64,000 nt of DNA from Marinobacter alexandrii (GTDB lineage Bacteria > Pseudomonadota > Gammaproteobacteria > Pseudomonadales > Oleiphilaceae). Below the pieces are notes generated by a model. That model was not told the origin of the DNA and made no database searches. It saw nothing but the letters and a program-made list of their open reading frames with translations. Positions 36,091 through 45,565 of the stretch are shown here, one piece after another. The position numbers and the translations under genes were made by a program. How positions within the stretch are numbered: position 1 is the first letter of the stretch; each line of letters starts with the position of its first letter. The DNA lies in the NCBI RefSeq assembly GCF_005871205.1, contig NZ_SWKM01000013.1, positions 310,001 through 374,000 on the forward strand, written 5' to 3'.

Positions 36091-38107
36091 GTCCCAGGTT
36101 GCCACCACCGCGCCACGGCTGCCGGGCAAGCTGCCGCTGACTGCCATCCTGCTCTGGCTGGGTGCACTGGCGGCCAGCGCTGCGCCCTGGCTGCCGGAGC
36201 TGGACCTGCTATCAGTCGTGTCGGCGTTCTGGTCCTACGACGGCAGTGATTACAGCTCGGTGCTGGCTCACTTCAGCTGGGCTCCCCGCGTCTCCATTGC
36301 CCTACTCATTGGTTGCGGCCTTGGCCTGGCTGGCGCCGTAACCCAGCAGGTTCTGGGCAACCCCCTGGCCTCGCCAACCACCCTGGGCGTGGAAGCCGGC
36401 GGTCAGTTCGGCGTAACCCTGGCCACCCTGTTCGCGCCGGCCTTGCTGGCCTTCAGCCAGGACCTGGTTGCGGTTGCCGGTGGCCTGCTGGCGATCGGCA
36501 TGGTTGTCGCCCTGACCTGGCGCCTGGGTTTCTCGCCGGTGACTGTCATTCTTGCCGGCCTGGTGATTACCTTTTTCATGGGCGCTTTGAACATGGCGTT
36601 CCTGCTGATCAAGGGCGAATGGCTGGGCAATCTGTTTATCTGGGGCGCCGGCTCCCTGGTCCAGAACAGCTGGCAGCCATTCATGGATCTTTGGCCGCGG
36701 GTTCTGATTCTGGGTGCGGCCCTGGTGTTGCTAATGCGCCCCCTGCAACTGCTGCAACTCGGGCAGGCTTCCGCCAGCTCCCTCGGCGCCCGGGTTGGCC
36801 TGCTTCGAATGCTGGCGCTGTTCCTGGTGGTGTTGATGAGCGCCACCGTGGTCAGCCGGGTGGGCGTTGTCGCCTTTGTCGGTTTGGCGGCACCGGTACT
36901 GGCACGTCTGCTCGGTGCCCGAACCCTGCAGGAGCGTCTGTTCTGGAGCACCCTGCTCGGAGGCGGGCTACTGCTGTTAGCAGACACCCTGGCGCACTGG
37001 GCATCTTCCTGGGGTGATGGTTCTCTGGTGCCCACCGGCACCACAATGGCCCTGATCGGCGGCCCCATTATTCTGCTGGCACTGCAGGGCTTCAAGAACA
37101 CTCATCATATGCCGGGCCAGGAATCCAACCCCGGTGCCTTCCTGCCAAAACGGCGGTCGGTTCTGGTCACTGGCGCGGTTTTACTGTGCCTGCTGCTTGT
37201 CACCTTCTTTGTCTCCATGGGCTGGTCACCGGGCCTGCAGGACTGGAGCTGGACACCTATTACCGACTGGGGCGAGGCCTGGGTCTGGCGCGGCCCGCGA
37301 CTGCTGGCCGCCATTCTTGCGGGCGTTTGCCTTGGCTTGGCCGGCAGCCTGATCCAGCGCATGACCGGCAACGTGATGGCCAGCCCGGAGTTGCTTGGCA
37401 TCAGCGGCGGCGCCGCCCTGGTCATGGTGCTGATTGTGCTCACCGGTACCGAGATCGGCCGCGCCGGCCAGCTTGGCGCAGCTACCCTGGGAGCAGCCGC
37501 TGCTCTCGGCCTACTGATCCTGCTGGCCCGGCGCCATCGCTTTGCCGGCAACCAGCTGTTGCTGGGCGGCCTGGCGCTGTATGTCTTCATGGATTCGGGA
37601 CTTCGTCTGGTGATGGCCTCCGGCGGTACCGTTGCCGCCAAGCTGCTGAACTGGATGTACGGGGCCACCTGGCTGATTTCAGAAACCGAGGCCCTGAGTC
37701 TTCTCGGCCTGACCCTGGTGATTTGCCTGGGCCTGTTCGTTGCCATCCGGCCACTGACGCTGCTGGCGCTGGGCGACACCTCGGCCTCGTCGCTGGGGCT
37801 GCCGGTTACCCGGGCACGCCTAGGGCTGCTGGTTCTTGCGGCCATTCTGACCGCCGCGGCCACGGTGGTCATCGGCCCCCTCAGTTTTGTCGGGCTGATT
37901 GCACCTCACCTGGCACGGGTGTTGGGGCAGCAGACCGTAGGCCGGCAGATGATTATCTCTGCCCTGGCCGGTGGTCTGTTGTTGGCGCTGGCCGATTACT
38001 TGTCTCGAATCGTGATCTTCCCGTCGCAACTGCCGGCAGGCCTACTCGCAGCCCTGGTTGGAGGTATCTACTTCCTGTGGGGGCTGAGCCGTCATGGCCG
38101 TGCCTGA
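36080..38107 (+). CDS. fhuB: Iron-hydroxamate permease FhuB
   Basis: This is a 675-residue inner-membrane permease made of two fused FecCD/BtuC-like halves, the typical FhuB architecture (about 1-330 and 360-675). The repeated motif LAGAVTQQVLGNPLASP in the first half corresponds to LAGSLIQRMTGNVMASPELLG in the second. The gene overlaps fhuD by 11 bases and the fhuF-like gene by 14. With fhuC and fhuD it forms a complete importer. Confidence 0.93.
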   Translation: MYVESQVATTAPRLPGKLPLTAILLWLGALAASAAPWLPELDLLSVVSAFWSYDGSDYSSVLAHFSWAPRVSIALLIGCGLGLAGAVTQQVLGNPLASPTTLGVEAGGQFGVTLATLFAPALLAFSQDLVAVAGGLLAIGMVVALTWRLGFSPVTVILAGLVITFFMGALNMAFLLIKGEWLGNLFIWGAGSLVQNSWQPFMDLWPRVLILGAALVLLMRPLQLLQLGQASASSLGARVGLLRMLALFLVVLMSATVVSRVGVVAFVGLAAPVLARLLGARTLQERLFWSTLLGGGLLLLADTLAHWASSWGDGSLVPTGTTMALIGGPIILLALQGFKNTHHMPGQESNPGAFLPKRRSVLVTGAVLLCLLLVTFFVSMGWSPGLQDWSWTPITDWGEAWVWRGPRLLAAILAGVCLGLAGSLIQRMTGNVMASPELLGISGGAALVMVLIVLTGTEIGRAGQLGAATLGAAAALGLLILLARRHRFAGNQLLLGGLALYVFMDSGLRLVMASGGTVAAKLLNWMYGATWLISETEALSLLGLTLVICLGLFVAIRPLTLLALGDTSASSLGLPVTRARLGLLVLAAILTAAATVVIGPLSFVGLIAPHLARVLGQQTVGRQMIISALAGGLLLALADYLSRIVIFPSQLPAGLLAALVGGIYFLWGLSRHGRA

Positions 38108-38960
38108 GTGCGATTACACAGACTGGCGTGAGCGCTATCGCCAGTTGCTGTCCGACTCAGACCTCAACGCCGATACGGTGCTGAGCCAGGCTCTGGCCCT
38201 GACGGGTTCTTCAAGGCAGGCTCAATCGCTTTCAGCCTCCGGACCAACGGTGCCTTTGTCCCTGGCGCAGTGTCTGACTCAGCCAGAGCGCCTGCGACAC
38301 CAGCTCAGACTGGATCATCCGGAAACTTCAGACGCCCGCCTGATGCGGGCGCATGTGTCTGTCGTGCAACAGGATCTGGCGCTGTCGGTGATTGCACCGC
38401 TGACGCTGAGGCTGTTTCGGGACGGCGAGGCGCCGCTGCCGAATGAGGACGAGGTGTTTCTGGGGCAATCGACTAGGACCATGGCCAATTCGCGCTGGTT
38501 TCACACGCCGACCGGGCCATCGCTTGGTGTCGAGGACTTCGTGGAGCACCTGGCAGGTCAGGTCAACGCTTGGTATCCGGTGTTCCGGAAGGCACTCGGC
38601 GTCAGTCCCGGCGCATTCTGGAGCAGTATTGGCCTTGGTCTGGGCGCGCCGTTTTCGGCGGTGTGGAATCAAGCTGAAGCGCAGTCGGTGTGCGCGTTGG
38701 CTCAGGCGTGGCTGGACAACTTTGAATGCGACAGCAGCCGGTTTGTGGGCTGGATTCCGGCGACGCTCAATGGACAAACCCGCGCCATACCCCAGCGCAA
38801 GGGCTGCTGCCTGAAGTATCTGTTGCCGGAGGGTGGTTACTGCGGTACCTGTGGCGTGCATCGCAAAGCGCGTCTGGCAGAGCTCAACCGGCTGGACCTG
38901 GACCCAAGCCCACGCCCCAGGCCGAGCCAATCGCCAGGCCAATGGCTGCCAGGGCAATAA
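38094..38960 (+). CDS. FhuF-like siderophore-iron reductase
   Basis: This is a 288-residue protein with the FhuF-type 2Fe-2S motif at its end: CC, then ten residues, then C-x2-C (in GCCLKYLLPEGGYCGTCGVH). Such proteins reduce ferric siderophore in the cytoplasm to free the iron. It is translationally coupled to fhuB by a 14-base overlap, and it completes the uptake-and-release operon. Confidence 0.85.
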   Translation: MAVPECDYTDWRERYRQLLSDSDLNADTVLSQALALTGSSRQAQSLSASGPTVPLSLAQCLTQPERLRHQLRLDHPETSDARLMRAHVSVVQQDLALSVIAPLTLRLFRDGEAPLPNEDEVFLGQSTRTMANSRWFHTPTGPSLGVEDFVEHLAGQVNAWYPVFRKALGVSPGAFWSSIGLGLGAPFSAVWNQAEAQSVCALAQAWLDNFECDSSRFVGWIPATLNGQTRAIPQRKGCCLKYLLPEGGYCGTCGVHRKARLAELNRLDLDPSPRPRPSQSPGQWLPGQ

Positions 38961-39018
38961 CCAGCCCGGCGCCCGCGGCGATTTTAAGTCCCTCGATCAT
39001 TTCCTGTTCCGGTGTCAT
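38884..39018 (-). CDS. Possible small membrane protein downstream of the TonB receptor
   Basis: This frame of 44 codons starts with ATG after GGGAGAAG and encodes MTPEQEMIEGLKIAAGAG followed by a hydrophobic, Gly/Ala-rich helix. It lies directly after the receptor gene on the same strand and overlaps the 3' end of the fhuF-like gene by 77 bases. I recognise no family. The ribosome site and single clean membrane helix are the support; it may be a chance frame. Confidence 0.4.
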   Translation of the reverse strand: MTPEQEMIEGLKIAAGAGLVIALAAIGLAIGSAWGVGLGPGPAG

Positions 39019-39101
39019 TGCTTCTTCTCCCTGCCTCCATTGCGTGGAAGAGACAACCGGAATAGGCCACGCCCACTCCGGTTCCTGGTCCAATCTCAGC
39101 T

Positions 39102-41279
39102 TCAGAAAACTCGGGATACGGTCAAACTGGCGTTTGCCGGGTCTCCGTAGAAACCCTGGGCCGACGTACCGAATTTCTTTAGGCTCTCGATGTACTTTTC
39201 ATCAGTCACGTTGTTCACATTCAGCGTGGCATTCCAGTTGCGGGCAAAGTCGTAGCTGGCCATCAGGTCAACCACCGCATAACTCTCCTGCTCGGTTACG
39301 ATGACAGCTCCGGCGTTTGGCCCGCTGGTCGCAACACCCTGCTCCTGACTGATCTCTGACTGCCAGCGGATTTCACTGCCAAGCTTCAAGCCTTCAACAC
39401 CGGGCACTTTCCAGGTTCCGCGCAGCTGCGCCAGGTGCTCCGGCACGAAAGATTTTTCCGGGTTGCCGTCGGCATCCTCAATGTCGACATAGGTGTAGCC
39501 GGCAAACAGCTGAATACGGTCAGTCACATCACCGACAAATTCCAGCTCGATCCCCTGGCTCTTAAGGCCATCCTGGCCTCTGTAGTAAGGATCCTGAGTT
39601 CCCGAGTAGGTACCTGCCGCTTCCGCTACGTTCTGCTGCTCTGTCTGGAACAACGCCACGGTGGTGTTCACACGGTCGTCAGCGAACTCGCTTTTCAGAC
39701 CCACCTCGTAGTTAACGCCGTCAATAGGTTCAAGACGGTCCCGGTTGATGTCCTCCTCCGTCTGCGGTGTAAAGATTTCCGTGTAGCTTGCGTACACCGA
39801 GTGATCATCACTGAGGTCATAGATCAGGCCGGCGTAGGGTGTTTCCACCGCATCGTAACTGGTGGTCTTGGTGCGGCCGTAGCTCTCACCTTCGCTATCG
39901 AGCCAGGTAAGGCGCAGTCCGGTAATGGCGGTCAGCCGTTCGGTCAGCGACCAGCGCGCGGCGGCGTAGGTGGCCACTTCCTTGTCGGTCCAGTCAGAGC
40001 CGCCAACGCCGTTATCAAAGGAAGGTCTCGGGTAGTTGCCCTGCCATTCTTCGAGCGGTGGCAGCGGGTCACCAATACCCTGACCATAGCGGGATTCATC
40101 GACGGTTTCCGAGCGCGACCAGGTGGCGCCTACAACCAGTTCGTGGGTGCGATTGGCCAGCTCAAACGGTCCGGTGGCGTAGGCATCGACCACCCACTGC
40201 TCCACATCAAGATCGTACTGGCTGGGGTAGGCTCTCAGCCCCTCGCCCGTGTCGGGATCTGGTGTACCGTATTGATAAAACAGCTCGGATTCACTCTCAC
40301 TTTCCAGTCTGAGCACCGAGCCTTGGGCCCGCCAGCCGTTGCCTAGCTGCTGCTGGAGTTCCACAAAGCTGTTGTGCTGGGTGTTGTCCCAATAAGACCA
40401 GTCTGAAGAGGTGCTGGTAGAACGGGCGTAATCGGTGGCGGTGCCGTCGGTATAGAACAGCGGCAAGGCGCCCCACATGGGGCTGTCGGTATCGGAGGTC
40501 TGTAGAGAATGTCCCAGCGTCAGCAGGGTGGTGTCGGTGAGGTCTGCCTCAATCACCCCGTAGAACATCTTTTTTTCGTTGCTGTAACGATCGAGGTACG
40601 AGTCCTTGTCTTCATAGCCCGCCACGACCCGGCCCCGAACCGCGCCGGATTCCGACACCGCACCAGACACATCGCCAACGATGCGCTTCTTGTCCCAGGA
40701 GCCGCCGGTGACGGCGATGGAGCCCTGCGTGTCTGCGGTTGGACGCTTGCGAATAAAGTTAACGGTGGCCGAGGGGTTGCCCGACCCGGTCATAAGGCCA
40801 TTGGCGCCGCGCACCACTTCGACCCGGTCAAAAAAGGCGGTGTCCAACTCGCCCTGTACGTTGTCGTAAACCGCCGGCAGGCCCACTCCGTCATACTGGA
40901 AGTTATTGATGTCGAAACCGCGGGCGGTGTAATAGGTGCGGTCAGTTTCCACCGATTCCACGGTCACACCGGTGGTACCTTCAAGAACATCGTTGATGTC
41001 GTTCTGAGCAAAGTCGTCCATCTGTTCACGGGTAACCACCGTGACCGACTGTGGGGTTTCCCGGTGGGTCAGCCCCATCTTCATGGTGGTGGTTGTAGTT
41101 TCAGCCACGTAACTGCGGGTCTGCTCAGAACTTGCCGCTTCTCGCTTCGCGGACACTTCAAGCGGCTCGAGAGCCACCGGCTGCTGGCCCTGGGCTACCG
41201 CCAGACCCGGCATCGAAGCTGCCATGACCGCGGTGAACAGCGCCTTGCGGCGGAAGCTGGTTTCGGACATTCGGGACAT
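39102..41279 (-). CDS. TonB-dependent siderophore receptor
   Basis: This is an outer-membrane receptor of about 725 residues. A signal peptide (RRKALFTAVMAASMPGLAVAQ) is followed by the plug domain, which begins with THRETPQSVTVVTREQM and contains VEVVRGANGLMTGSGNPSATVNFIRKRP. The barrel ends in Phe (SLTVSRVF) as expected. The ferrioxamine/ferrichrome-type receptors look closest, with no N-terminal signalling domain. I chose the ATG at 41279 with GGAG upstream. It faces the fhu genes and has its own Fur-box-like site. Confidence 0.92.
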   Translation of the reverse strand: MSRMSETSFRRKALFTAVMAASMPGLAVAQGQQPVALEPLEVSAKREAASSEQTRSYVAETTTTTMKMGLTHRETPQSVTVVTREQMDDFAQNDINDVLEGTTGVTVESVETDRTYYTARGFDINNFQYDGVGLPAVYDNVQGELDTAFFDRVEVVRGANGLMTGSGNPSATVNFIRKRPTADTQGSIAVTGGSWDKKRIVGDVSGAVSESGAVRGRVVAGYEDKDSYLDRYSNEKKMFYGVIEADLTDTTLLTLGHSLQTSDTDSPMWGALPLFYTDGTATDYARSTSTSSDWSYWDNTQHNSFVELQQQLGNGWRAQGSVLRLESESESELFYQYGTPDPDTGEGLRAYPSQYDLDVEQWVVDAYATGPFELANRTHELVVGATWSRSETVDESRYGQGIGDPLPPLEEWQGNYPRPSFDNGVGGSDWTDKEVATYAAARWSLTERLTAITGLRLTWLDSEGESYGRTKTTSYDAVETPYAGLIYDLSDDHSVYASYTEIFTPQTEEDINRDRLEPIDGVNYEVGLKSEFADDRVNTTVALFQTEQQNVAEAAGTYSGTQDPYYRGQDGLKSQGIELEFVGDVTDRIQLFAGYTYVDIEDADGNPEKSFVPEHLAQLRGTWKVPGVEGLKLGSEIRWQSEISQEQGVATSGPNAGAVIVTEQESYAVVDLMASYDFARNWNATLNVNNVTDEKYIESLKKFGTSAQGFYGDPANASLTVSRVF

Positions 41280-41321
41280 CGTTTTCTCCGTTTTTAGGTC
41301 ACTCATTTTTAATGCGCACAT

Positions 41322-41340
41322 CTTAATGCGAATCATTCTG
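41322..41340 (-). promoter_or_regulatory. Fur-box-like site before the TonB receptor gene
   Basis: On the minus strand these bases read GAATGATTCGCATTAAG with flanks, matching the Fur consensus at about 12 of 19 positions. It lies about 45 bases upstream of the receptor start. Confidence 0.6.
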
Positions 41341-41486
41341 ATTTCAAATAATTAATTTAAAACAACCACAACGAATGGCCGTCAAAACGGGGCGGTAAAC
41401 AGCAGCAAGGTATGACAAGTGCTATCCTGAGAGCTCCGCCGTACCGCGTTTTGATGCCCCAACCACGACGTCCAAGGGAGGTTCCG

Positions 41487-42608
41487 ATGCCCTCAATAAA
41501 ACCTCTGGCAATGGCCTGCTGCACCTACCTTTCGGCCCTGCCCTGTGCTTTTGGCCAGACCTTTTCATCGGATGACGTAACCTTCCGGCTGGACACCGTT
41601 GCCGCCGGGCTGGAACACCCCTGGAGCCTGGCGTTCCTTCCTGACGGCTCATTACTGGTGACCGAGCGGGCGGGAAGACTTCGGATAATCCGCGACGGCA
41701 AGCTGGTTCCGGAGCCGGTTGCCGGCGTGCCTGATCTGGTGGTGTCTGGCCAGGGCGGCCTTTTGGATGTACTGCTTCACCCCGAGTTTGTCGAAAACCG
41801 AACCCTGTTCCTGAGTTACTCGCACCGGAATCGCGATGGCATGACGACCCGCGTGGCCAGGGCAACTCTGGCTAATGATCGGCTGACTGACGTCGAAGTG
41901 ATTTTCGAGGCGGGACCACGCTCTGGGAAGAACCGCCACTTCGCCGGGCGCATGGCTTTCGATGGGGCGGGCAATCTTTACATTGCGGTCGGGGATCGGG
42001 GGGAAATGGATCGTGCCCAGGATACGTCGGACGACGCCGGCGGCGTGCACCGGATCACCATTGATGGCGAACCCGCACCGGACAACCCCGAGTTGGACAA
42101 CGCTCGCATCAACGACACATTTTTCACCTGGGGTAACCGCAATATTCAGGGCATGACGGTACACCCGGTAACGGGAGCGGTCTGGACCCACGAGCATGGT
42201 CCGCGGGGCGGCGACGAAATTAACATTTTGAGTGCCGGCACAAACTATGGCTGGCCGGAGATCACTTACGGCATCGACTATTCAGGACTGCCCATCACCC
42301 TGAATACAGAAAAAGAGGGTATGGCCCAGCCCCTGCACTACTGGGATCCATCGATTGCGCCGTCAGGTATGGCGTTCTACACCGGCTCGCAGATACCGGA
42401 GTGGCGCGGCGACTTGTTTGTTGGCGCACTGAAGATGCGGAAGCTGGTACGGCTGCGAATCAAGGATGGCACAGTGGTTGAAGAGGAGGACTTGCTGGAA
42501 GACCTGGGTGCGCGCATCCGGGATGTCCGAGCGGGACCGGAAGGCGCGCTTTGGCTACTCTCCGATGCGCCCGAAGGCAAGGTTTACCGCCTGGTTCCCG
42601 CTCAGTGA
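41487..42608 (+). CDS. PQQ-dependent sugar dehydrogenase (YliI-like)
   Basis: This is an exported beta-propeller of about 373 residues. A signal peptide precedes the fold. The typical segments are GLEHPWSLAFLPDGSLLVTERAG, FAGRMAFDGAGNLYIAVGDRG and the HEHGPRGGDEINIL motif of soluble aldose sugar dehydrogenases, which use PQQ to oxidise sugars in the periplasm. GGGAGG lies just before the ATG at 41487. Its stop overlaps the GFA gene on the other strand by 7 bases. Confidence 0.9.
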   Translation: MPSIKPLAMACCTYLSALPCAFGQTFSSDDVTFRLDTVAAGLEHPWSLAFLPDGSLLVTERAGRLRIIRDGKLVPEPVAGVPDLVVSGQGGLLDVLLHPEFVENRTLFLSYSHRNRDGMTTRVARATLANDRLTDVEVIFEAGPRSGKNRHFAGRMAFDGAGNLYIAVGDRGEMDRAQDTSDDAGGVHRITIDGEPAPDNPELDNARINDTFFTWGNRNIQGMTVHPVTGAVWTHEHGPRGGDEINILSAGTNYGWPEITYGIDYSGLPITLNTEKEGMAQPLHYWDPSIAPSGMAFYTGSQIPEWRGDLFVGALKMRKLVRLRIKDGTVVEEEDLLEDLGARIRDVRAGPEGALWLLSDAPEGKVYRLVPAQ

Positions 42609-43015
42609 GGGTCGTTGGTGCGCTCGGTTTTCTCGAACTGGGGCAGATCATCGGTTATGTCGAACCAGTCTGACTTGGAACCGACGTAAATGTGCCGTGA
42701 CGGGCCTTTTTCCAGCGGTTCGTTGATGACACCGATCCGCAGGCGCAGGATACCCGGGATGGCATCCAGACGGCTGTAAAGATGGCTGCCACAGCGATTG
42801 CAGAAGGCCCGGTATTTGCCAGGACGGGATTCGAATTCGGTTACCCGCTCTTCACCAGCCAGGTACTGGAAGTGGATTTTCCGAACCGGTGAGCTGGCCG
42901 AAAAAGCGCTGCCGTGGGCCCGTCGACATTGACTGCAGTGACACAAAGAAATCGGTCCGAGCGGGCCATCGTATTCAAAGGTAATGTCGCCGCACAGGCA
43001 TTGGCCGGTAAACAT
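42602..43015 (-). CDS. GFA family protein
   Basis: This is a 137-residue zinc protein of the GFA family (glutathione-dependent formaldehyde-activating-like). The Cys pattern is QCLCGDITF, LCHCSQCRRAHGSAF and FCNRCGSHLYSR. It may bind glutathione adducts, but the catalytic activity of the family is disputed. The ATG at 43015 follows a weak GAGAGA; the frame reaches 43102. It is convergent with the sugar dehydrogenase gene. Confidence 0.85.
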   Translation of the reverse strand: MFTGQCLCGDITFEYDGPLGPISLCHCSQCRRAHGSAFSASSPVRKIHFQYLAGEERVTEFESRPGKYRAFCNRCGSHLYSRLDAIPGILRLRIGVINEPLEKGPSRHIYVGSKSDWFDITDDLPQFEKTERTNDPH

Positions 43016-43135
43016 GGGAATCTCTCTCGGTTCAGCGGGTCGAATCAAATCAGCGCCGATGATACCCGGCGGCCACTTGAAGAACCAGCGTGCCGGCACC
43101 ATCTTAACATCACACAGAACGAATAGGAGGAACGT

Positions 43136-43945
43136 ATGTCATTCAGCACACTTCCGAACATCGGCATGGGAACTTTCCGGCTGAAAGGCAATGATGCACG
43201 GGATGCCGTCAAAAGTGCCCTGTCACTGGGTTATCGACACATCGATACCGCCCAGATGTACGAGAACGAGGCGGAAGTTGGCGATGGCATTACGTCCAGT
43301 GGTATTCCCCGTCGTGAAATCTTTCTGACCACCAAAATCTGGCATGACCAGCTCCGCGCCAGCGACCTGATCAACAGCCTGCACGGCAGCCTGGCTCGCC
43401 TGAAGACTGACCACGTCGATCTGACCCTGATCCACTGGCCCTCCCCGGATGACGAAGTACCCATGGCAGAATATCTCAACGCCCTGCGGGACGCCCAGAG
43501 GGAAGGCCTGACCAAGCACATCGGCATTTCAAACTTCACCTGTGCCCAGATGGATGAGGCCGTTGAGATTCTGGGAGAAGGCGCCCTGCTCACCAACCAG
43601 GTGGAAGTGCACCCGTTTCTGGCCAATCGCAAAGTCGTGGAGCACGCCCAGAAGCTGGGTATTACCGTGACGGGTTACATGCCGCTGGCCGTTGGCAAGG
43701 TAATGGAAGATGAAACGCTCCAGCGCATCGGCCAGGCACACAACGCAACAGCTGCGCAGGTTGCCATTGCCTGGGTCGCGTCCAGAGGCATCGTGCCGAT
43801 TCCTTCATCCACTCGTCCCGCGCACCAGAAAGCCAACCTTGATGCGTTGAACATTACGCTGAGCGAGGAAGAGATTCGCGCTATCGACGAACTGGACCGC
43901 GGTGACCGGATTGCGGATCCTGGCTTCGCGCCAAACTGGGACTGA
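43136..43945 (+). CDS. dkgB: 2,5-diketo-D-gluconate reductase B type aldo/keto reductase
   Basis: This is a 269-residue aldo/keto reductase. The catalytic set appears as HIDTAQMYENE (Asp, Tyr), TKIWHD (Lys) and LIHWPSP (His). The C-terminal IPSSTRPAHQKANLDAL region binds NADPH. It matches DkgB (YafB), which reduces 2,5-diketogluconate, methylglyoxal and other carbonyls. AGGAGG precedes the ATG. Its 3' end overlaps a membrane-protein gene on the other strand by 65 bases. Confidence 0.87.
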   Translation: MSFSTLPNIGMGTFRLKGNDARDAVKSALSLGYRHIDTAQMYENEAEVGDGITSSGIPRREIFLTTKIWHDQLRASDLINSLHGSLARLKTDHVDLTLIHWPSPDDEVPMAEYLNALRDAQREGLTKHIGISNFTCAQMDEAVEILGEGALLTNQVEVHPFLANRKVVEHAQKLGITVTGYMPLAVGKVMEDETLQRIGQAHNATAAQVAIAWVASRGIVPIPSSTRPAHQKANLDALNITLSEEEIRAIDELDRGDRIADPGFAPNWD

Positions 43946-44594
43946 GCCAACAGCCAAGGGCGAAAAGAATGAGCGTGGCCGCCGGTAGCAGCAGGAACCA
44001 AACCAGCTGCAATGCCCAATAGGTGGCCGCGCTGAACAGCACCCAAACTAGGGGTATCGGCAGCAACGGCCAGAGCCATACCCTGGGCATCATCGCTAAT
44101 ACCAGCGAACTGGCGGCAAGGGTGACGTCCGGCGTTAACCCAAACACCGCCATGGCCCCCAGCTCTCCGGACTGCAGCACCGTCACCCAGGGCAGCGCCA
44201 CAACGCCGGTCAGCCAAAGCCCTGTAAACACCCCGGCTCGGCCCTTCGGAATCGCCTCCGAGTGACAGCAGATGGCCAGAACTGCGATCAATAGTCCTTG
44301 AGCCACGAACGCCCAGCCAAACCAGACCGCCGGCCAGTTTATTTCGCCAAAATAGCGAACCAGGAACCCGGCCCCACTGCCAATCCAGGCTGCGGCAACC
44401 AACCACACTGCCAAGCGACGCCATGCGTGCGTTGGCCGGCACATCATCCAGGGCACAGCCAGTGTCAGCGGCACGACAAGCAGTTGCCAGGGCCAGAAAT
44501 CCTGATTGAGCCGGATGAACAGCCGAAGAAATACCTGCGGCCCGAACATCAGAAAATCCTGCAAGGAATAACTTAGCCAGGCGACATCCGTCAC
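43881..44594 (-). CDS. Polytopic membrane protein (DUF6064-like)
   Basis: This is a 237-residue protein with about seven hydrophobic helices. The start SYSLQDFLMFGPQVFLRLF and the layout resemble the DUF6064 family, but I am not sure of the match. Its GTG start overlaps the stop of the Tat-type aldo/keto reductase by 4 bases, so it is coupled to that gene. The function is unknown. Its long 65-base overlap with dkgB is the largest convergent overlap between recognised genes here. Confidence 0.6.
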   Translation of the reverse strand: MTDVAWLSYSLQDFLMFGPQVFLRLFIRLNQDFWPWQLLVVPLTLAVPWMMCRPTHAWRRLAVWLVAAAWIGSGAGFLVRYFGEINWPAVWFGWAFVAQGLLIAVLAICCHSEAIPKGRAGVFTGLWLTGVVALPWVTVLQSGELGAMAVFGLTPDVTLAASSLVLAMMPRVWLWPLLPIPLVWVLFSAATYWALQLVWFLLLPAATLILFALGCWLSPSLARSQDPQSGHRGPVRR

Positions 44595-45526
44595 AGCGAC
44601 CTCACAAACGCCGCCATCCGCTGCCGCTGCGATTCACTGGGTAGTTCGCCGTACATCGCTGCCATGTTCTCCTGCATGTGGGCAACCTGCGACGTCGCCG
44701 GAATGGCGCAGGTGACTGCCGGATGGGCGATTACAAACTTGAGGAAGAACTCCGCCCAACTGCCAATCCCGGCCACCGCTGCCCAGGGTGGCAAGGGCTC
44801 AGATTGTACCCGGCGAAACAGTGCGCCACCCTGGAATGGGCGATTAACGATCACAGCAATACCGCGCTCACGTGCCAGTGGCATCAGAACCGATTCAGCC
44901 TCTCGATCAAGGACGTTGTAGGTTAGCTGCACAAAATCCAGCGGTTCGGTTTCCATAATGCGAGCAAATTCATCGTGACGCCGGCCATGGGAGGTGGTGA
45001 TTCCAAGGTAACGAATTTCGCCATCGGCCTTCATCTCCTTGAGGGTCTCAAGGTGCCCCCGCCAACCCAACAGGTTGTGGACCTGTAGCAGATCAAAACG
45101 GGCGACTCCCCACCTATTGTGTGACGATTCAGCTTGCGTGCGCGTAGCCGATTCATCAGCGGTCCAGATTTTTGTGGCAGCAAAAACCTGATCGTGCGCC
45201 TGCAACGCATTCAGCGCCTTGCCCAACACATCCGCCGATGATCCGTACATGGGCGAACAGTCGACCACACTGCCGCCGCGATCAAAGAAGGTCTTGAGCA
45301 CCTCCGTCCGACTCTCAATGAGATAGGGATCGTTGCCAACGTTGAAGGTAATCCAGGTGCCCATGCCAATGGCGGGCACGGATTCACCGGATGAGGGGAC
45401 CGTGCGCAGGATTGGAACAGCGGCGGTACCACCCGCCAGTTCCGCAAACAAGCCCGGAGAGGCCAGGGCGAACCCGCTAATACCCGCGCCAATAACAAGC
45501 TGCCTACGTGTAAGTCGCACTGCCAC
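44591..45526 (-). CDS. Tat-exported aldo/keto reductase
   Basis: This is an aldo/keto reductase of about 311 residues. The start carries a twin-arginine signal: VRLTRRQLVIGAGISGFALA, so export in folded form is likely. The catalytic Asp and Tyr lie in VVDCSPMYGSS and the Lys in AATKIWT. The GTG at 45526 follows AAGGGG and is chosen, though the frame extends to 45553. It is followed by the coupled membrane protein gene and preceded by the GST gene. Confidence 0.8.
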   Translation of the reverse strand: MAVRLTRRQLVIGAGISGFALASPGLFAELAGGTAAVPILRTVPSSGESVPAIGMGTWITFNVGNDPYLIESRTEVLKTFFDRGGSVVDCSPMYGSSADVLGKALNALQAHDQVFAATKIWTADESATRTQAESSHNRWGVARFDLLQVHNLLGWRGHLETLKEMKADGEIRYLGITTSHGRRHDEFARIMETEPLDFVQLTYNVLDREAESVLMPLARERGIAVIVNRPFQGGALFRRVQSEPLPPWAAVAGIGSWAEFFLKFVIAHPAVTCAIPATSQVAHMQENMAAMYGELPSESQRQRMAAFVRSL

Positions 45527-45565
45527 ACCTGCCCCTTGTGCGCCCTTGCGCACTATGCACTGGCG

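Noticed and set aside
39435..40346. 303-codon frame opposite the TonB receptor
   Set aside because: The receptor has clear plug and barrel motifs; the opposite frame lacks any.
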